Below, in pieces: positions 42,629 to 51,209 of a stretch of 64,000 nucleotides of DNA. Position 1 is the first letter of the stretch; each line of letters starts with the position of its first letter. The notes beneath the pieces were generated by a model. It was not told the origin of the DNA and searched no databases. It worked only from the letters and a program-made list of their open reading frames with translations. This DNA comes from Aquicella siphonis (GTDB lineage: Bacteria > Pseudomonadota > Gammaproteobacteria > DSM-16500): contig NZ_LR699119.1 in the NCBI RefSeq assembly GCF_902459485.1, positions 1,984,001 through 2,048,000 of the forward strand. Reading direction: 5' to 3'. Both the position numbers and the translations under genes were made by a program.

Positions 42629-45600
42629 TTACGAATTGATATTACGATTATGCGGAGAATTGACCGGCTCGGTCACCGCAGACTTTTGTGATTTCTGAGG
42701 TTTCTTCTTGAACATATGCAAAAAACCGGGAATGCTGATTTTTTTACTTTTGTTCTCGCTAATATATTGCTCGTGAGAAAAGGCGGTTGGCCGGGGATGA
42801 CGGCATCCGCGCTCCAGCAATGAAGAAGCTTTCTGCTCGTACGACGTTTCCTGACGATAGGCCAGACCCTGGGTTTCACGATCGGACGAACCCGGGATTC
42901 CGGTGATCATCTCGCACATATTGTGCTTATGCTGGGTATTGACGTAATCAGTCAGAAATCTCTGTTTTTCTTCCATGGAATCGTGATAATTGACAATTCT
43001 CCCCTCGGCCTGAAATTGCCGGTACATGGCATTGGTTAACTCCGCCACTTCCTGCTCCCTGTCCAGCGCGCTCTTGCACCCGCCCATGCGCACCCCCAGC
43101 ATTTCCGCCAGAATACGCTCATAACAGGCTTTGTATGTCGCGTCATTGATATCAGCCGATTTGGCCACGGGATTCATCATCATCGCGCCGTCGCTCACAA
43201 AACCCACCACGCTGGTACCAATATCATTAGACAAAAACGATGCCAGATTAGCCGCCGCCTGTATCAATAGCGCCAGATTTTTCTGTGTCGAGGGATTCGC
43301 GATGGTATTATATTTTCCCTCAAGCAAATCATCACAAATTTTCTTTAATGAATGCGCTTCATCATCTTCCATTCTGCGCGGTTGCTCAGAATTGACTGAT
43401 GAGAGAAAGCCTATCACCTTATGAAAATCATCGAACCCGATCACAGACGGCCCTTCCATTTCCTGTTTTAACCGTATATGAAGCAGCTGAAGCTTGTCTT
43501 TCGCCATGAAAACCAAATCCCGCGCACACGAATAATCCTGCAAAGACTTGTCCGTCATTTTCTCATACACATTGACGCCGTTATTAGTTTCTTTCACCAC
43601 GAACTTAATCCTGATGAGATCATCAGAAAGCATGGGGGGATCCATCACAACCGCCCCGGTTAACTTGTCATAATAAATATTTTTATGCTGCAAATATTCC
43701 TGCAACTCTTTATTGGCCAAATGCTTGCGCCAGATCATGTCACGGGGATTTTCCCCTGTGCGGCAGGCGAGATAACGTGGCGAGCCGGGATCCACCAGAG
43801 TCTGGTGCAGAATAGGAATGGTGATTTCATTCGCAGGATGCAGTCCTTTCCACACTTCCATGTGTCGGTTCGCGTGCTCCAGCAGGCGCGAATCCGTAAA
43901 CATGAGCAAATGATTGCGGTTGGCCAGCCGCTGACGCTCTTCCTTTTCCCTGACCTGATAAGGAGAACTAATACCCATGCGCACGCCGGTAATAATCTGG
44001 TCGACCGCATCATTTCCACTCCCATCCTTTCCAATCAGTATCGTGGCTTCTTCCCAGGCATTCGCCGGGTTAGGCAAGCTGCGCTGCATGGGCGTTGCGG
44101 ACAAAGTCAGCGCCTCGGGATGGCTGGCAAAAAAAGCCTTTGCCCATGGATGCGCGCCATGGAATTGCTCAAACCAGGGCTGATTTTCATAATCACGCAT
44201 GTCTTCTGCGGGAAAATTCATGCGCCTTGCGAAAGACAAGGCGGCAGGATGCCCACTGTTATCATGGCGCACTGTACAAACCGATTCGTCTTTTCTGCTC
44301 ATTATCCATATAAGATCGCGCGCCTCCATCATGCCGTGCGTCGCCGTTTTATAATCCGGATAACATCCCGCTTCCACCAGCAGACTAGACAAGGCGCCAT
44401 TGAATTTTTTATATTCTTCCCGTGCCTGTTCCAATTGAACCAGCTTCATTTCATCTGTATTGCATCTTCTCTTTTCCAGCAGCGCCATTCTTCGCTGAAA
44501 AACATTCAATGTTACCTGAAGCTTGGCCAAGATTTTCTTTTTTTCATCCAAATGGACTTCGCCATGCTGCAAAATCATTAACGCGCCGCGGGCACTGTCT
44601 ATCCCTGAGGCAAAAAAGTCGTTCGCCCCTGTATTCACATTGCCTGGCTTGTGCGGATAAATCCTGACTTTCAAACCCGGGTTTGATCGCGGATATTCCA
44701 CAAATGACTTGGTGTCCAGGTGTTTCTCGCGGATACCGCTCAGATACCGATCCATCCCTTCAACCGTGCCCTGAGCTGACACATCAGCTGCAAACCTGCG
44801 CATCGCCGCAGCCCATTGATTGCGTCCCGCCTCCAGCTTTTGCCGGGACGTTTCCTCTCCGCTTGCGATCAACAGATGCTGCGCATCTTGCTTCGATAGC
44901 GCCGCCGAAGCACCGGACGTCAGCGCGCCCTGAACAGGCCGTACCTCAGGCAGGGCCTGGGCCTGCAAACCTTTTTCCTTTTCATATTTATCCAGTGTAC
45001 GCGAAAAAACCAGCAGGGTTTTGATTGCTTTTTGCGTGGGTTGCCTGAGTTTATTTGTAAACCGTTTGTGAACCAGCGAGACTTTCACAATCGCACTGTG
45101 AAATATCATGGAGCGAAACGCATGCCCTTGCTTGAGCGACTTGACTATCCCTCTTTCCAGGACTTTCCAGTTGCGCATGGCTGCGGGATTTTCCTGCATG
45201 ACCTTGACCGCGCAGGCAAATACTCCCGTGCGGTCGCGGGCACTCTTGCATCCGGCAAGAGTATATGACTGGCTTCCCATGGCAAGGTGTTCCAGCGCCG
45301 CCATCATGATATTGCGCTGGTATCGCCGCAGTTTATCAAAAGGCGGCTGGCCATCCAGTAATAAGCGCAAGCTTTGACAAGCCTCTTCTCGCCGGACCAA
45401 TTCATTGACCAGTTTTTTGTTATAACCGGCTTCGAGCATGGGCTGTCTCAATTGTGAAAACCTCACCTGCTCCAGATCAATGTCTGGCGAGAGCAGTGTT
45501 TTCGCAACGTTCTTTTTGATTTGGTCTAATTCCGCGATTTTTTCACGCCGCGCTCTTTCATCCTGACTCCATTCATTGGTCAGATGCGCATTCCTGTTCA

Positions 45601-46966
45601 CCGCTGAATTGGTATGCGTGATATGCAGGTTCGCTCCATATCGGGTTTTATATTCCTGTTTAAAAGCTTCGTCACCCGCGAGCTCAGACATCACTTCTTT
45701 CACTAGCTTCACAAATCTTGCGTTATTATCCACATGACCAAAGCGCGCTTCTCCAATCAGGGGTGATAACAGGGTTTGATAATTGACATAAAAATTGAAA
45801 TTGGCCGGATCAATCACATCGCCATACACTGCTTTGTATCCCTGTATTTGCCTGCCCAGTTGACTGGTAATCAATTCCCTCAAGATTTTTCTGGCGATTT
45901 TCTTTTGTTCTTCGGTCGGTCTCCTGAAGGGCTGGATCACCTTATCGATTAGTTTCTCATGTACGCCTCTCGGTCCGGGTTCTGGCACAGTCACACCCGG
46001 AATTCTTCTGACATCATAAGCAATGGCAACGCCGGTGCGCATGAATTGAGTATGTGAAAACTCCATTTCCGCACTGTTTTCCCTGCGCTGAGCCACTTCC
46101 ATTTCAACAATTTGATTATTTGCTGGCACGGGCAGCCAGCGCGCGGAGGGCGGCGCCGTCACGCCGCGCCTCTTTAATTCATCGAGGTTTTGCGCGAAGA
46201 AACGTTCCAGCCAGGTGCCGGCCTCATCCATGCCCAAACCTGCGAGGCTTTTCGCGCTTTTAAACCAGTTTTGCTCCGCAAGATTTCCGAACAGCTCCGG
46301 ATCGGCGTAATAGGATTCACTGATTTTATAAGGCGTGGATTTTTCAATGGTAACCCGGTCTTTTTCTTCTGATATGGTGCAGACAGACGGGTGGTCTTCG
46401 AGCATGATACCCAGGTCTCTCGCCATGGTGAGTTGTTTGCCGGCTTTCTCATATCCAATCTGCAAGACAGCCGCCAGAGACTGTGTGAACTCATCCGCCA
46501 GCCTTAATGTCAGATCTGCCGGGTCGTGGCCTGCCTGCTTGTTTTGCTCATATCGCTCATATATCTCTCTGGCGGCGCTCAATACCGTCGCCTTACGCGC
46601 ATCATCCTCAAGATGTTTTACAATCAGGAGCATGCCGCGCAAGTAGCGCTGCGCCTGTACTTCGGCTTCATGTATATGAATCGGATTGAGTTTATAGGTA
46701 TGCGCATTCTTGTCTGCATCATGATATTTGACTAAGATACGGGCGCCGTTCCTGTCGATGATATAGCCGTCAAAATCCTGTTCGCGCAACTGACGAATAT
46801 GTTTTGCCAGCCCGTCTATCTGCTGATCCAGCTGGCTTGACTCGAAAGTCAAATGAATATCGTCGACCGGTTCGATTTTCTGCAAATAATCATTTTCATT
46901 CCTTACCGCGGCATAAATATCATTCGCTGAATACCGCTCATCCTCTTTTTTTCTCGACGTAGCCAT
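42629..46966 (-). CDS. Large protein with two CX5R phosphoinositide-phosphatase-like loops, candidate effector
   Basis: 1445 residues from the ATG at 46966 (GAGGG 7 nt upstream; a GTG at 46972 overlaps that site). Two P-loops of SopB/IpgD/SidP-like type are visible: GCKSARDRTG (Cys573, Arg579) and GCKSALDREQ (Cys1297, Arg1303), 724 residues apart. The first keeps the full CKSxxDRT pattern of inositol-phosphate phosphatases; the second lacks the Thr. Each half also has a NYQTLLSP / LHQTLVDP segment upstream of its loop, suggesting an internal duplication. No signal peptide or membrane helix; the C-terminus is Lys/Ser/Asn-rich. Likely action on host phosphoinositides is inference. Confidence 0.8.
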   Translation of the reverse strand: MATSRKKEDERYSANDIYAAVRNENDYLQKIEPVDDIHLTFESSQLDQQIDGLAKHIRQLREQDFDGYIIDRNGARILVKYHDADKNAHTYKLNPIHIHEAEVQAQRYLRGMLLIVKHLEDDARKATVLSAAREIYERYEQNKQAGHDPADLTLRLADEFTQSLAAVLQIGYEKAGKQLTMARDLGIMLEDHPSVCTISEEKDRVTIEKSTPYKISESYYADPELFGNLAEQNWFKSAKSLAGLGMDEAGTWLERFFAQNLDELKRRGVTAPPSARWLPVPANNQIVEMEVAQRRENSAEMEFSHTQFMRTGVAIAYDVRRIPGVTVPEPGPRGVHEKLIDKVIQPFRRPTEEQKKIARKILRELITSQLGRQIQGYKAVYGDVIDPANFNFYVNYQTLLSPLIGEARFGHVDNNARFVKLVKEVMSELAGDEAFKQEYKTRYGANLHITHTNSAVNRNAHLTNEWSQDERARREKIAELDQIKKNVAKTLLSPDIDLEQVRFSQLRQPMLEAGYNKKLVNELVRREEACQSLRLLLDGQPPFDKLRRYQRNIMMAALEHLAMGSQSYTLAGCKSARDRTGVFACAVKVMQENPAAMRNWKVLERGIVKSLKQGHAFRSMIFHSAIVKVSLVHKRFTNKLRQPTQKAIKTLLVFSRTLDKYEKEKGLQAQALPEVRPVQGALTSGASAALSKQDAQHLLIASGEETSRQKLEAGRNQWAAAMRRFAADVSAQGTVEGMDRYLSGIREKHLDTKSFVEYPRSNPGLKVRIYPHKPGNVNTGANDFFASGIDSARGALMILQHGEVHLDEKKKILAKLQVTLNVFQRRMALLEKRRCNTDEMKLVQLEQAREEYKKFNGALSSLLVEAGCYPDYKTATHGMMEARDLIWIMSRKDESVCTVRHDNSGHPAALSFARRMNFPAEDMRDYENQPWFEQFHGAHPWAKAFFASHPEALTLSATPMQRSLPNPANAWEEATILIGKDGSGNDAVDQIITGVRMGISSPYQVREKEERQRLANRNHLLMFTDSRLLEHANRHMEVWKGLHPANEITIPILHQTLVDPGSPRYLACRTGENPRDMIWRKHLANKELQEYLQHKNIYYDKLTGAVVMDPPMLSDDLIRIKFVVKETNNGVNVYEKMTDKSLQDYSCARDLVFMAKDKLQLLHIRLKQEMEGPSVIGFDDFHKVIGFLSSVNSEQPRRMEDDEAHSLKKICDDLLEGKYNTIANPSTQKNLALLIQAAANLASFLSNDIGTSVVGFVSDGAMMMNPVAKSADINDATYKACYERILAEMLGVRMGGCKSALDREQEVAELTNAMYRQFQAEGRIVNYHDSMEEKQRFLTDYVNTQHKHNMCEMITGIPGSSDRETQGLAYRQETSYEQKASSLLERGCRHPRPTAFSHEQYISENKSKKISIPGFLHMFKKKPQKSQKSAVTEPVNSPHNRNINS

Positions 46967-47301
46967 GCCCACGCCCTCGTTGTTTGATCAAGATATTGTT
47001 CTGGATGCCAATATTTATAGTATAAGCGATGGATATTATTTAACCGGAAAATCACAAGTTATTGTTTTTTTAAAATATATTGACATTCCCACCCATTTGC
47101 CGCTCCCGGCAGCAAGCAGCGGTTTTTATAAATAGGCGCATACAATCAAAAAGCTGCAGTGCCGCGATCAGGATGGCTAGCATGTGCGCAGGCCGGATCT
47201 GTGAATATGAATTTTTAATAAAGAGGTTTAAACTTCGCACTCTTTCTGCTTTTTTTATAAAATAGGCTCTTACACCAGCCAATAACAATTATGAGTGACT
47301 C
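46967..47301. other. Divergent intergenic region
   Basis: 335 bp between two divergent genes, strikingly A/T-rich. Short open frames on both strands (47070-47288) look like chance. A near-repeat, TTTTTATAAATAGGC (about 47124) and TTTTTATAAAATAGGC (about 47255), occurs twice; the second copy lies about 30 bp before the MFS start and may include a -10 element (TATAAA). Confidence 0.4.
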
Positions 47302-48684
47302 ATGCTTTCTGCCAATAAAATGACTTCTCTTGAGCGCCGCGCCATCGCAGGCCTTTCATCCATCATGAGCTTGCGCATGATAGGATTATTCATGGTGCTG
47401 CCCGTTTTCAGTTTGTACGCACATCAATTAAAAGGCTCCACCCCCACACTTGTAGGCCTTGCCATGGGCATATACGGATTATCCCAGGCATTGTTCCAGA
47501 TTCCGTTTGGCGCCCTGTCTGACCGTTACGGCCGCAAGCCCGTGATTGTGGCGGGTCTTCTCATTTTCTCAATCGGCAGCCTCGTTGCCGGGTTTGCCCA
47601 CTCCATTTTTTTCATGATCTTGGGACGCGCACTTCAGGGAATCGGCGCGGTCGGCAGCACCATTATGGCGCTCCTGGCTGACCTGACGCGCGAAAACCAG
47701 CGCACCAAGGCCATGGCTGTTACCGGCATGACCATAGGATTTTCATTTTCAACCGCCATGCTCCTCGGCCCCTTGTTGACCCGCTGGCTGCCTGTCAGCA
47801 GCCTGTTTTTCCTGGCGGTGTTATTCGGCCTGGCTGGCATATTTGTCCTTTTTACTTCTGTCCCCGCGCCGCTCAACACCCACTGGCACCGCGACACCGA
47901 ACCGGAATTGCATTCATTCTTCAAGTTATTGGTCGCACCCGAACTCGCAAAACTCAACTGCGGCATTTTCATTCTGCACGCCATTTTCACCGCCAGTTTT
48001 GTTGCGCTGCCCGTCAGCCTGAAGCAATTTGCCGGCCTGGAATCCAGCCGGCAGTGGGAAATCTATCTTCCTGCCCTTCTGGGAGCATTTATCGTCAGCC
48101 TCGTCTGCATAGGCATGGCAGAGCGAAAACAACAGGTGAAACCCTATTTCATTGGCGGCATCACGACACTTGCGCTGGCTGAACTCCTGATCTGGCTGAC
48201 ACCTTACAGCCTGGCACTGGCTGTAACAGGCATTTGTCTCTTTTTTACCGGCTTCTCGCTGCTGGAAGCCTTCCTGCCATCACTGATTTCCCGCGCGGCG
48301 CCCGCCGCGCGCAAAGGAAGTGCATTAGGCATCTATTCATGCGCCCAATTTTTAGGTATCTTTACAGGCGGTGTTCTAGGCGGATGGCTATTCGGCCATT
48401 TCGGTTTTTCGGGTGTTTACTTCTTCTGCACCGCTCTCGCGCTCTTCTGGCTGCTGCCAGCTTTCTTTATGCAGCCGCCGCGCTACCTTGTCACGCAAAT
48501 GTGGCGCATTTATCCTCCCATGCAGCCTCATTGGGACACGATAGCCGCAAAACTGCAAGGTATTCCCGGCATGGTGGAAACCACTTACATTGCTGAAGAC
48601 AGCACGGCGTATCTGAAGATGGAGCGGAAAACGCTGCAACATCCTGATTTCATTCGCCTCAAAGAACAACTACAATCGGAATAG
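47302..48684 (+). CDS. yajR: YajR-type MFS transporter
   Basis: 460 residues with 12 membrane helices. Motif A reads GALSDRYGRKP after helix 2, with GRALQGIGAVGSTIMALLADLT in helices 4-5. After the last helix about 70 residues form a soluble domain (HWDTIAAKLQGIPGMVETTYIAEDSTAYLKME), matching the C-terminal ferredoxin-like YAM domain of E. coli YajR. Substrate unknown; proton-driven efflux is presumed. Placement before ssb and near uvrA is common in gammaproteobacteria. Confidence 0.85.
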   Translation: MLSANKMTSLERRAIAGLSSIMSLRMIGLFMVLPVFSLYAHQLKGSTPTLVGLAMGIYGLSQALFQIPFGALSDRYGRKPVIVAGLLIFSIGSLVAGFAHSIFFMILGRALQGIGAVGSTIMALLADLTRENQRTKAMAVTGMTIGFSFSTAMLLGPLLTRWLPVSSLFFLAVLFGLAGIFVLFTSVPAPLNTHWHRDTEPELHSFFKLLVAPELAKLNCGIFILHAIFTASFVALPVSLKQFAGLESSRQWEIYLPALLGAFIVSLVCIGMAERKQQVKPYFIGGITTLALAELLIWLTPYSLALAVTGICLFFTGFSLLEAFLPSLISRAAPAARKGSALGIYSCAQFLGIFTGGVLGGWLFGHFGFSGVYFFCTALALFWLLPAFFMQPPRYLVTQMWRIYPPMQPHWDTIAAKLQGIPGMVETTYIAEDSTAYLKMERKTLQHPDFIRLKEQLQSE

Positions 48685-48732
48685 GGTCTGTCATCATGAC
48701 TGCTCGCAGCGAAAAACGAGCGGTTTGAGATG

Positions 48733-48746
48733 AACTTTGCAAAGTT
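48733..48746. promoter_or_regulatory. 14-bp perfect palindrome upstream of ssb
   Basis: AACTTTGCAAAGTT, its centre about 40 bp before the ssb start. A candidate operator or chance palindrome; it is not a LexA box (no CTGT-N8-ACAG). Confidence 0.35.
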
Positions 48747-48780
48747 GATCCGGGACCCATATTAAATTAGGAGCACAATT

Positions 48781-49227
48781 ATGGCACGTGGTGTAAATAA
48801 AGTTATCTTGATAGGAAACCTGGGCAAAGACCCTGAAATTCGCTATACCCCAAGCGGCGCAGCAATCGCGAATATCACTGTCGCAACCAGTGAAACATGG
48901 AAAGACAAGCAAAGCGGCGAAAATGTGGAACGCACGGAATGGCATCGTGTCGTGTTTTACCAGCGCCTGGCTGAAATCGTAGGCGAATACTTGCGCAAGG
49001 GTTCGAAAGTCTATATCGAAGGCCGCCTGCAAACACGCAAATGGCAGGATAAAACCAGCGGCCAGGACCGCTATACCACTGAAATCATCGCTGAAAACAT
49101 GCAAATGCTGGACAGCAAGGGCGGCGCTTCCGGTGGGTCAGCGTCTTATGAAAAACCGTCTGCAGCCAGCGCCGCTCCTGAAGCAGCGCCGTCACTGGAT
49201 AACTTCGACGATGATATTCCCTTCTGA
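48781..49227 (+). CDS. ssb: Single-stranded DNA-binding protein
   Basis: 148 residues. OB-fold start [25 protein letters not shown], core [30 protein letters not shown], a Gly/Ser/Ala-rich linker, and the acidic tip NFDDDIPF that recruits partner proteins. AGGAG lies 8 nt before the ATG. Binds ssDNA in replication and repair. Confidence 0.97.
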   Translation: MARGVNKVILIGNLGKDPEIRYTPSGAAIANITVATSETWKDKQSGENVERTEWHRVVFYQRLAEIVGEYLRKGSKVYIEGRLQTRKWQDKTSGQDRYTTEIIAENMQMLDSKGGASGGSASYEKPSAASAAPEAAPSLDNFDDDIPF

Positions 49228-49279
49228 TATTGCGGATAATCTGCTTGCAGCATAATCACCTGAAAAATAACCAATCAGA

Positions 49280-49303
49280 CGAGGATATCTTCCGGTATCC
49301 TCG
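49280..49303 (+). terminator. Probable terminator after ssb
   Basis: CGAGGATA / TATCCTCG, 8 bp with an 8-nt loop, 53 bp after ssb. No T-run follows, so strength is doubtful. Confidence 0.45.
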
Positions 49304-49355
49304 CCTGCCTGCTTGAGCATCCATCACAAAGCCATTCAAACAAGGAGGATACTCT

Positions 49356-50369
49356 ATGGAAACGAAATTCGCCGCTGGACTCATCCTCTTGATCACTGTT
49401 CTCAGCGCATCCACGATCAGCCTGGCGGAAATCACGGCACCCCCCGCAGCCCGGCAAAATGCTCCCGTGCAGGCAGCCGGAAGCCGCGCGCTATCACAAG
49501 TCGAAAAAGAATTCGCTTTCAACTGGAATGACTACTCAACCATTCCCGCCGCCAAGGCCCGCATTGCAAAAACCGAAGGATTCCTGAACGCCATACAGGA
49601 TTTTTCACATTTAAATGCCCAGGATACAGCCGCCCTGGGAAAACTGTATTACAAACTGGGCACTTATTACACGCACGTGACGCGCGAATCCGATCTCGCC
49701 ATCCATAAACTGCAGCTGGCCGACGCTTTCCTCACCACCAAACAGGACAAGGCGTGGAATAACAATCATCTTGCGTATGCTTATGAGCAGAAATACGCTG
49801 CCAGCGGAAACGCGTCTGACAGGGAAAATGCCCTGCGGTATGCCAACAAGGTCATCACGCAGCTTTACTCCAACGCCAAAAACCGGGAAGTGGCTTTCGC
49901 CTATTGTGTGAAAGGATTGGTAATGAACGATGCTAGGGAATTCCCCTTGGCGGAAATGCATTTCAAAACCGCCCTGGACATTTATGAATCCATGCCCGGC
50001 GGAAAAGATGATCAATATGCCCGTGCGAAAAACCGGCTGGCCCATATTATTCTGGACCAGAACGGGCGCGATAAACTCGCGGTCGCCATGCTTGAACAAC
50101 TGAAACAGTATTGGATGGACAAAAAAAATATCGGCTCAGACCCTTATGCAGCCAGGAATTTTATCTCCCTGGGCCAGGCCTACCTGAAAACCGGCCGCAT
50201 TAAAGCGGCACAAAATGAATTTGACCGTGCTGTCCGCATATATGAAAAAGTCTACGGCGCGAACAATCCATTACTGGCCAAACCCTATCAGCTGCTCGCT
50301 GAAACTTATAAAAATCAGGGCCGGCTTAAACAGGCTGCGCTTTATGAAAAGCGCGCGGCGGCACTCTGA
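49356..50369 (+). CDS. Exported TPR protein
   Basis: 337 residues; AAGGAGG 10 nt before the ATG. A signal peptide (FAAGLILLITVLSASTISLAE) is followed by helical repeats of TPR type: LGKLYYKLGTYYTHVTRESDLAIHKLQLA, AFAYCVKGLVMNDAREFPLAEMHFKTAL, and FISLGQAYLKTGRIKAAQNEFDRAV. Its body aligns with the second half of the 613-residue protein at 51210 (FxWNxxxTI, DLAxxxLxLA, AWxxNHxAxxYxQ, YxRAxNRLAxI). Periplasmic or secreted. Function unknown. Confidence 0.8.
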   Translation: METKFAAGLILLITVLSASTISLAEITAPPAARQNAPVQAAGSRALSQVEKEFAFNWNDYSTIPAAKARIAKTEGFLNAIQDFSHLNAQDTAALGKLYYKLGTYYTHVTRESDLAIHKLQLADAFLTTKQDKAWNNNHLAYAYEQKYAASGNASDRENALRYANKVITQLYSNAKNREVAFAYCVKGLVMNDAREFPLAEMHFKTALDIYESMPGGKDDQYARAKNRLAHIILDQNGRDKLAVAMLEQLKQYWMDKKNIGSDPYAARNFISLGQAYLKTGRIKAAQNEFDRAVRIYEKVYGANNPLLAKPYQLLAETYKNQGRLKQAALYEKRAAAL

Positions 50370-50411
50370 CCCTAAAATGAACCAGCTCATGACAGTAAGG
50401 AATCTGACAAT

Positions 50412-51164
50412 ATGAAACGATTGCAAGACAAGGTTGCCGTCATTACCGGCGGCAACAGCGGCATAGGCAAGGGTATTGCCAAACGATTCGCTGAAGAAGG
50501 CGCAAAAGTGGTTATCTTTGGCCGCAATCCGGAGACGTTGCTCCAGGCGAAAAATGAAATCGGCGGAATGATCTTGACAGTCCAGGGCGATGTCACTCAA
50601 ACCGAAGATTTGCAAAATCTTTATGCGCAAAGCATCTCACATTTTGGAAAAATTGATATTGTAGTAGCGAACTCAGGCGTGGGTGAGCGCATTCACGCTG
50701 CAAATGTCACGGAAAAAAATTTCGACTATATGGTGAATATCAATTACCGCGGCGTTTACTTCACTGTGAGGCATGCGCTTGAGCATTTAAATCCGAACGC
50801 CTCCATCATACTGATCGCCTCCTGCGCCGCCACCGTCACCTTGAAGCGGCACAGTGTTTATGCCTCGACAAAAGCCGCGGTTGTCAAGCTCGCGCAAAAC
50901 TTTGCTTATGACTTGTCTGATTTATCCATTCGGGTCAACAGCATTTCTCCCGGCTATATCAGAACGCCCATATTCGATGAGCGGCTTAAACAAGACCCTG
51001 AATACCTTGCGCGCCGGGAAGCAAATATCCCTTTAAAACGCATAGGCGAACCTCAAGATATTGCTAACGCCGCGCTCTTTCTCGCCAGCAGCGAATCGTC
51101 ATACATCACCGGCGTAGACTTGCTGGTGGACGGCGGATACTCCGCGTCATTCCTGGAAGGGTGA
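50412..51164 (+). CDS. Short-chain dehydrogenase/reductase
   Basis: 250 residues. Classical SDR: cofactor motif TGGNSGIGKGIA, NSGVG (NNAG equivalent), catalytic Ser in IASCAA and Tyr/Lys in YASTK, SPGYIRTPI, and the C-terminal YITGVDLLVDGGYS. GRNPE after strand 2 (an Arg) suggests NADP(H). Substrate unknown. Sits between two paralogous TPR genes, 43-46 bp from each, so the three may form an operon. Confidence 0.9.
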   Translation: MKRLQDKVAVITGGNSGIGKGIAKRFAEEGAKVVIFGRNPETLLQAKNEIGGMILTVQGDVTQTEDLQNLYAQSISHFGKIDIVVANSGVGERIHAANVTEKNFDYMVNINYRGVYFTVRHALEHLNPNASIILIASCAATVTLKRHSVYASTKAAVVKLAQNFAYDLSDLSIRVNSISPGYIRTPIFDERLKQDPEYLARREANIPLKRIGEPQDIANAALFLASSESSYITGVDLLVDGGYSASFLEG

Positions 51165-51209
51165 GAAGACCTGAAACAACCGGGAAAATCAAAAACAGAG
51201 ACGACAAGC

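Noticed and set aside
43685-44581. 298-codon plus-strand frame within the phosphatase-loop gene
   Set aside because: Antisense shadow; His/Arg-rich composition typical of reverse-complement reading of a real gene.
47070-47288. Small frames on both strands in the region between the phosphatase-loop gene and yajR
   Set aside because: No ribosome-binding site, and they coincide with an A/T-rich near-repeat rather than protein-like sequence.
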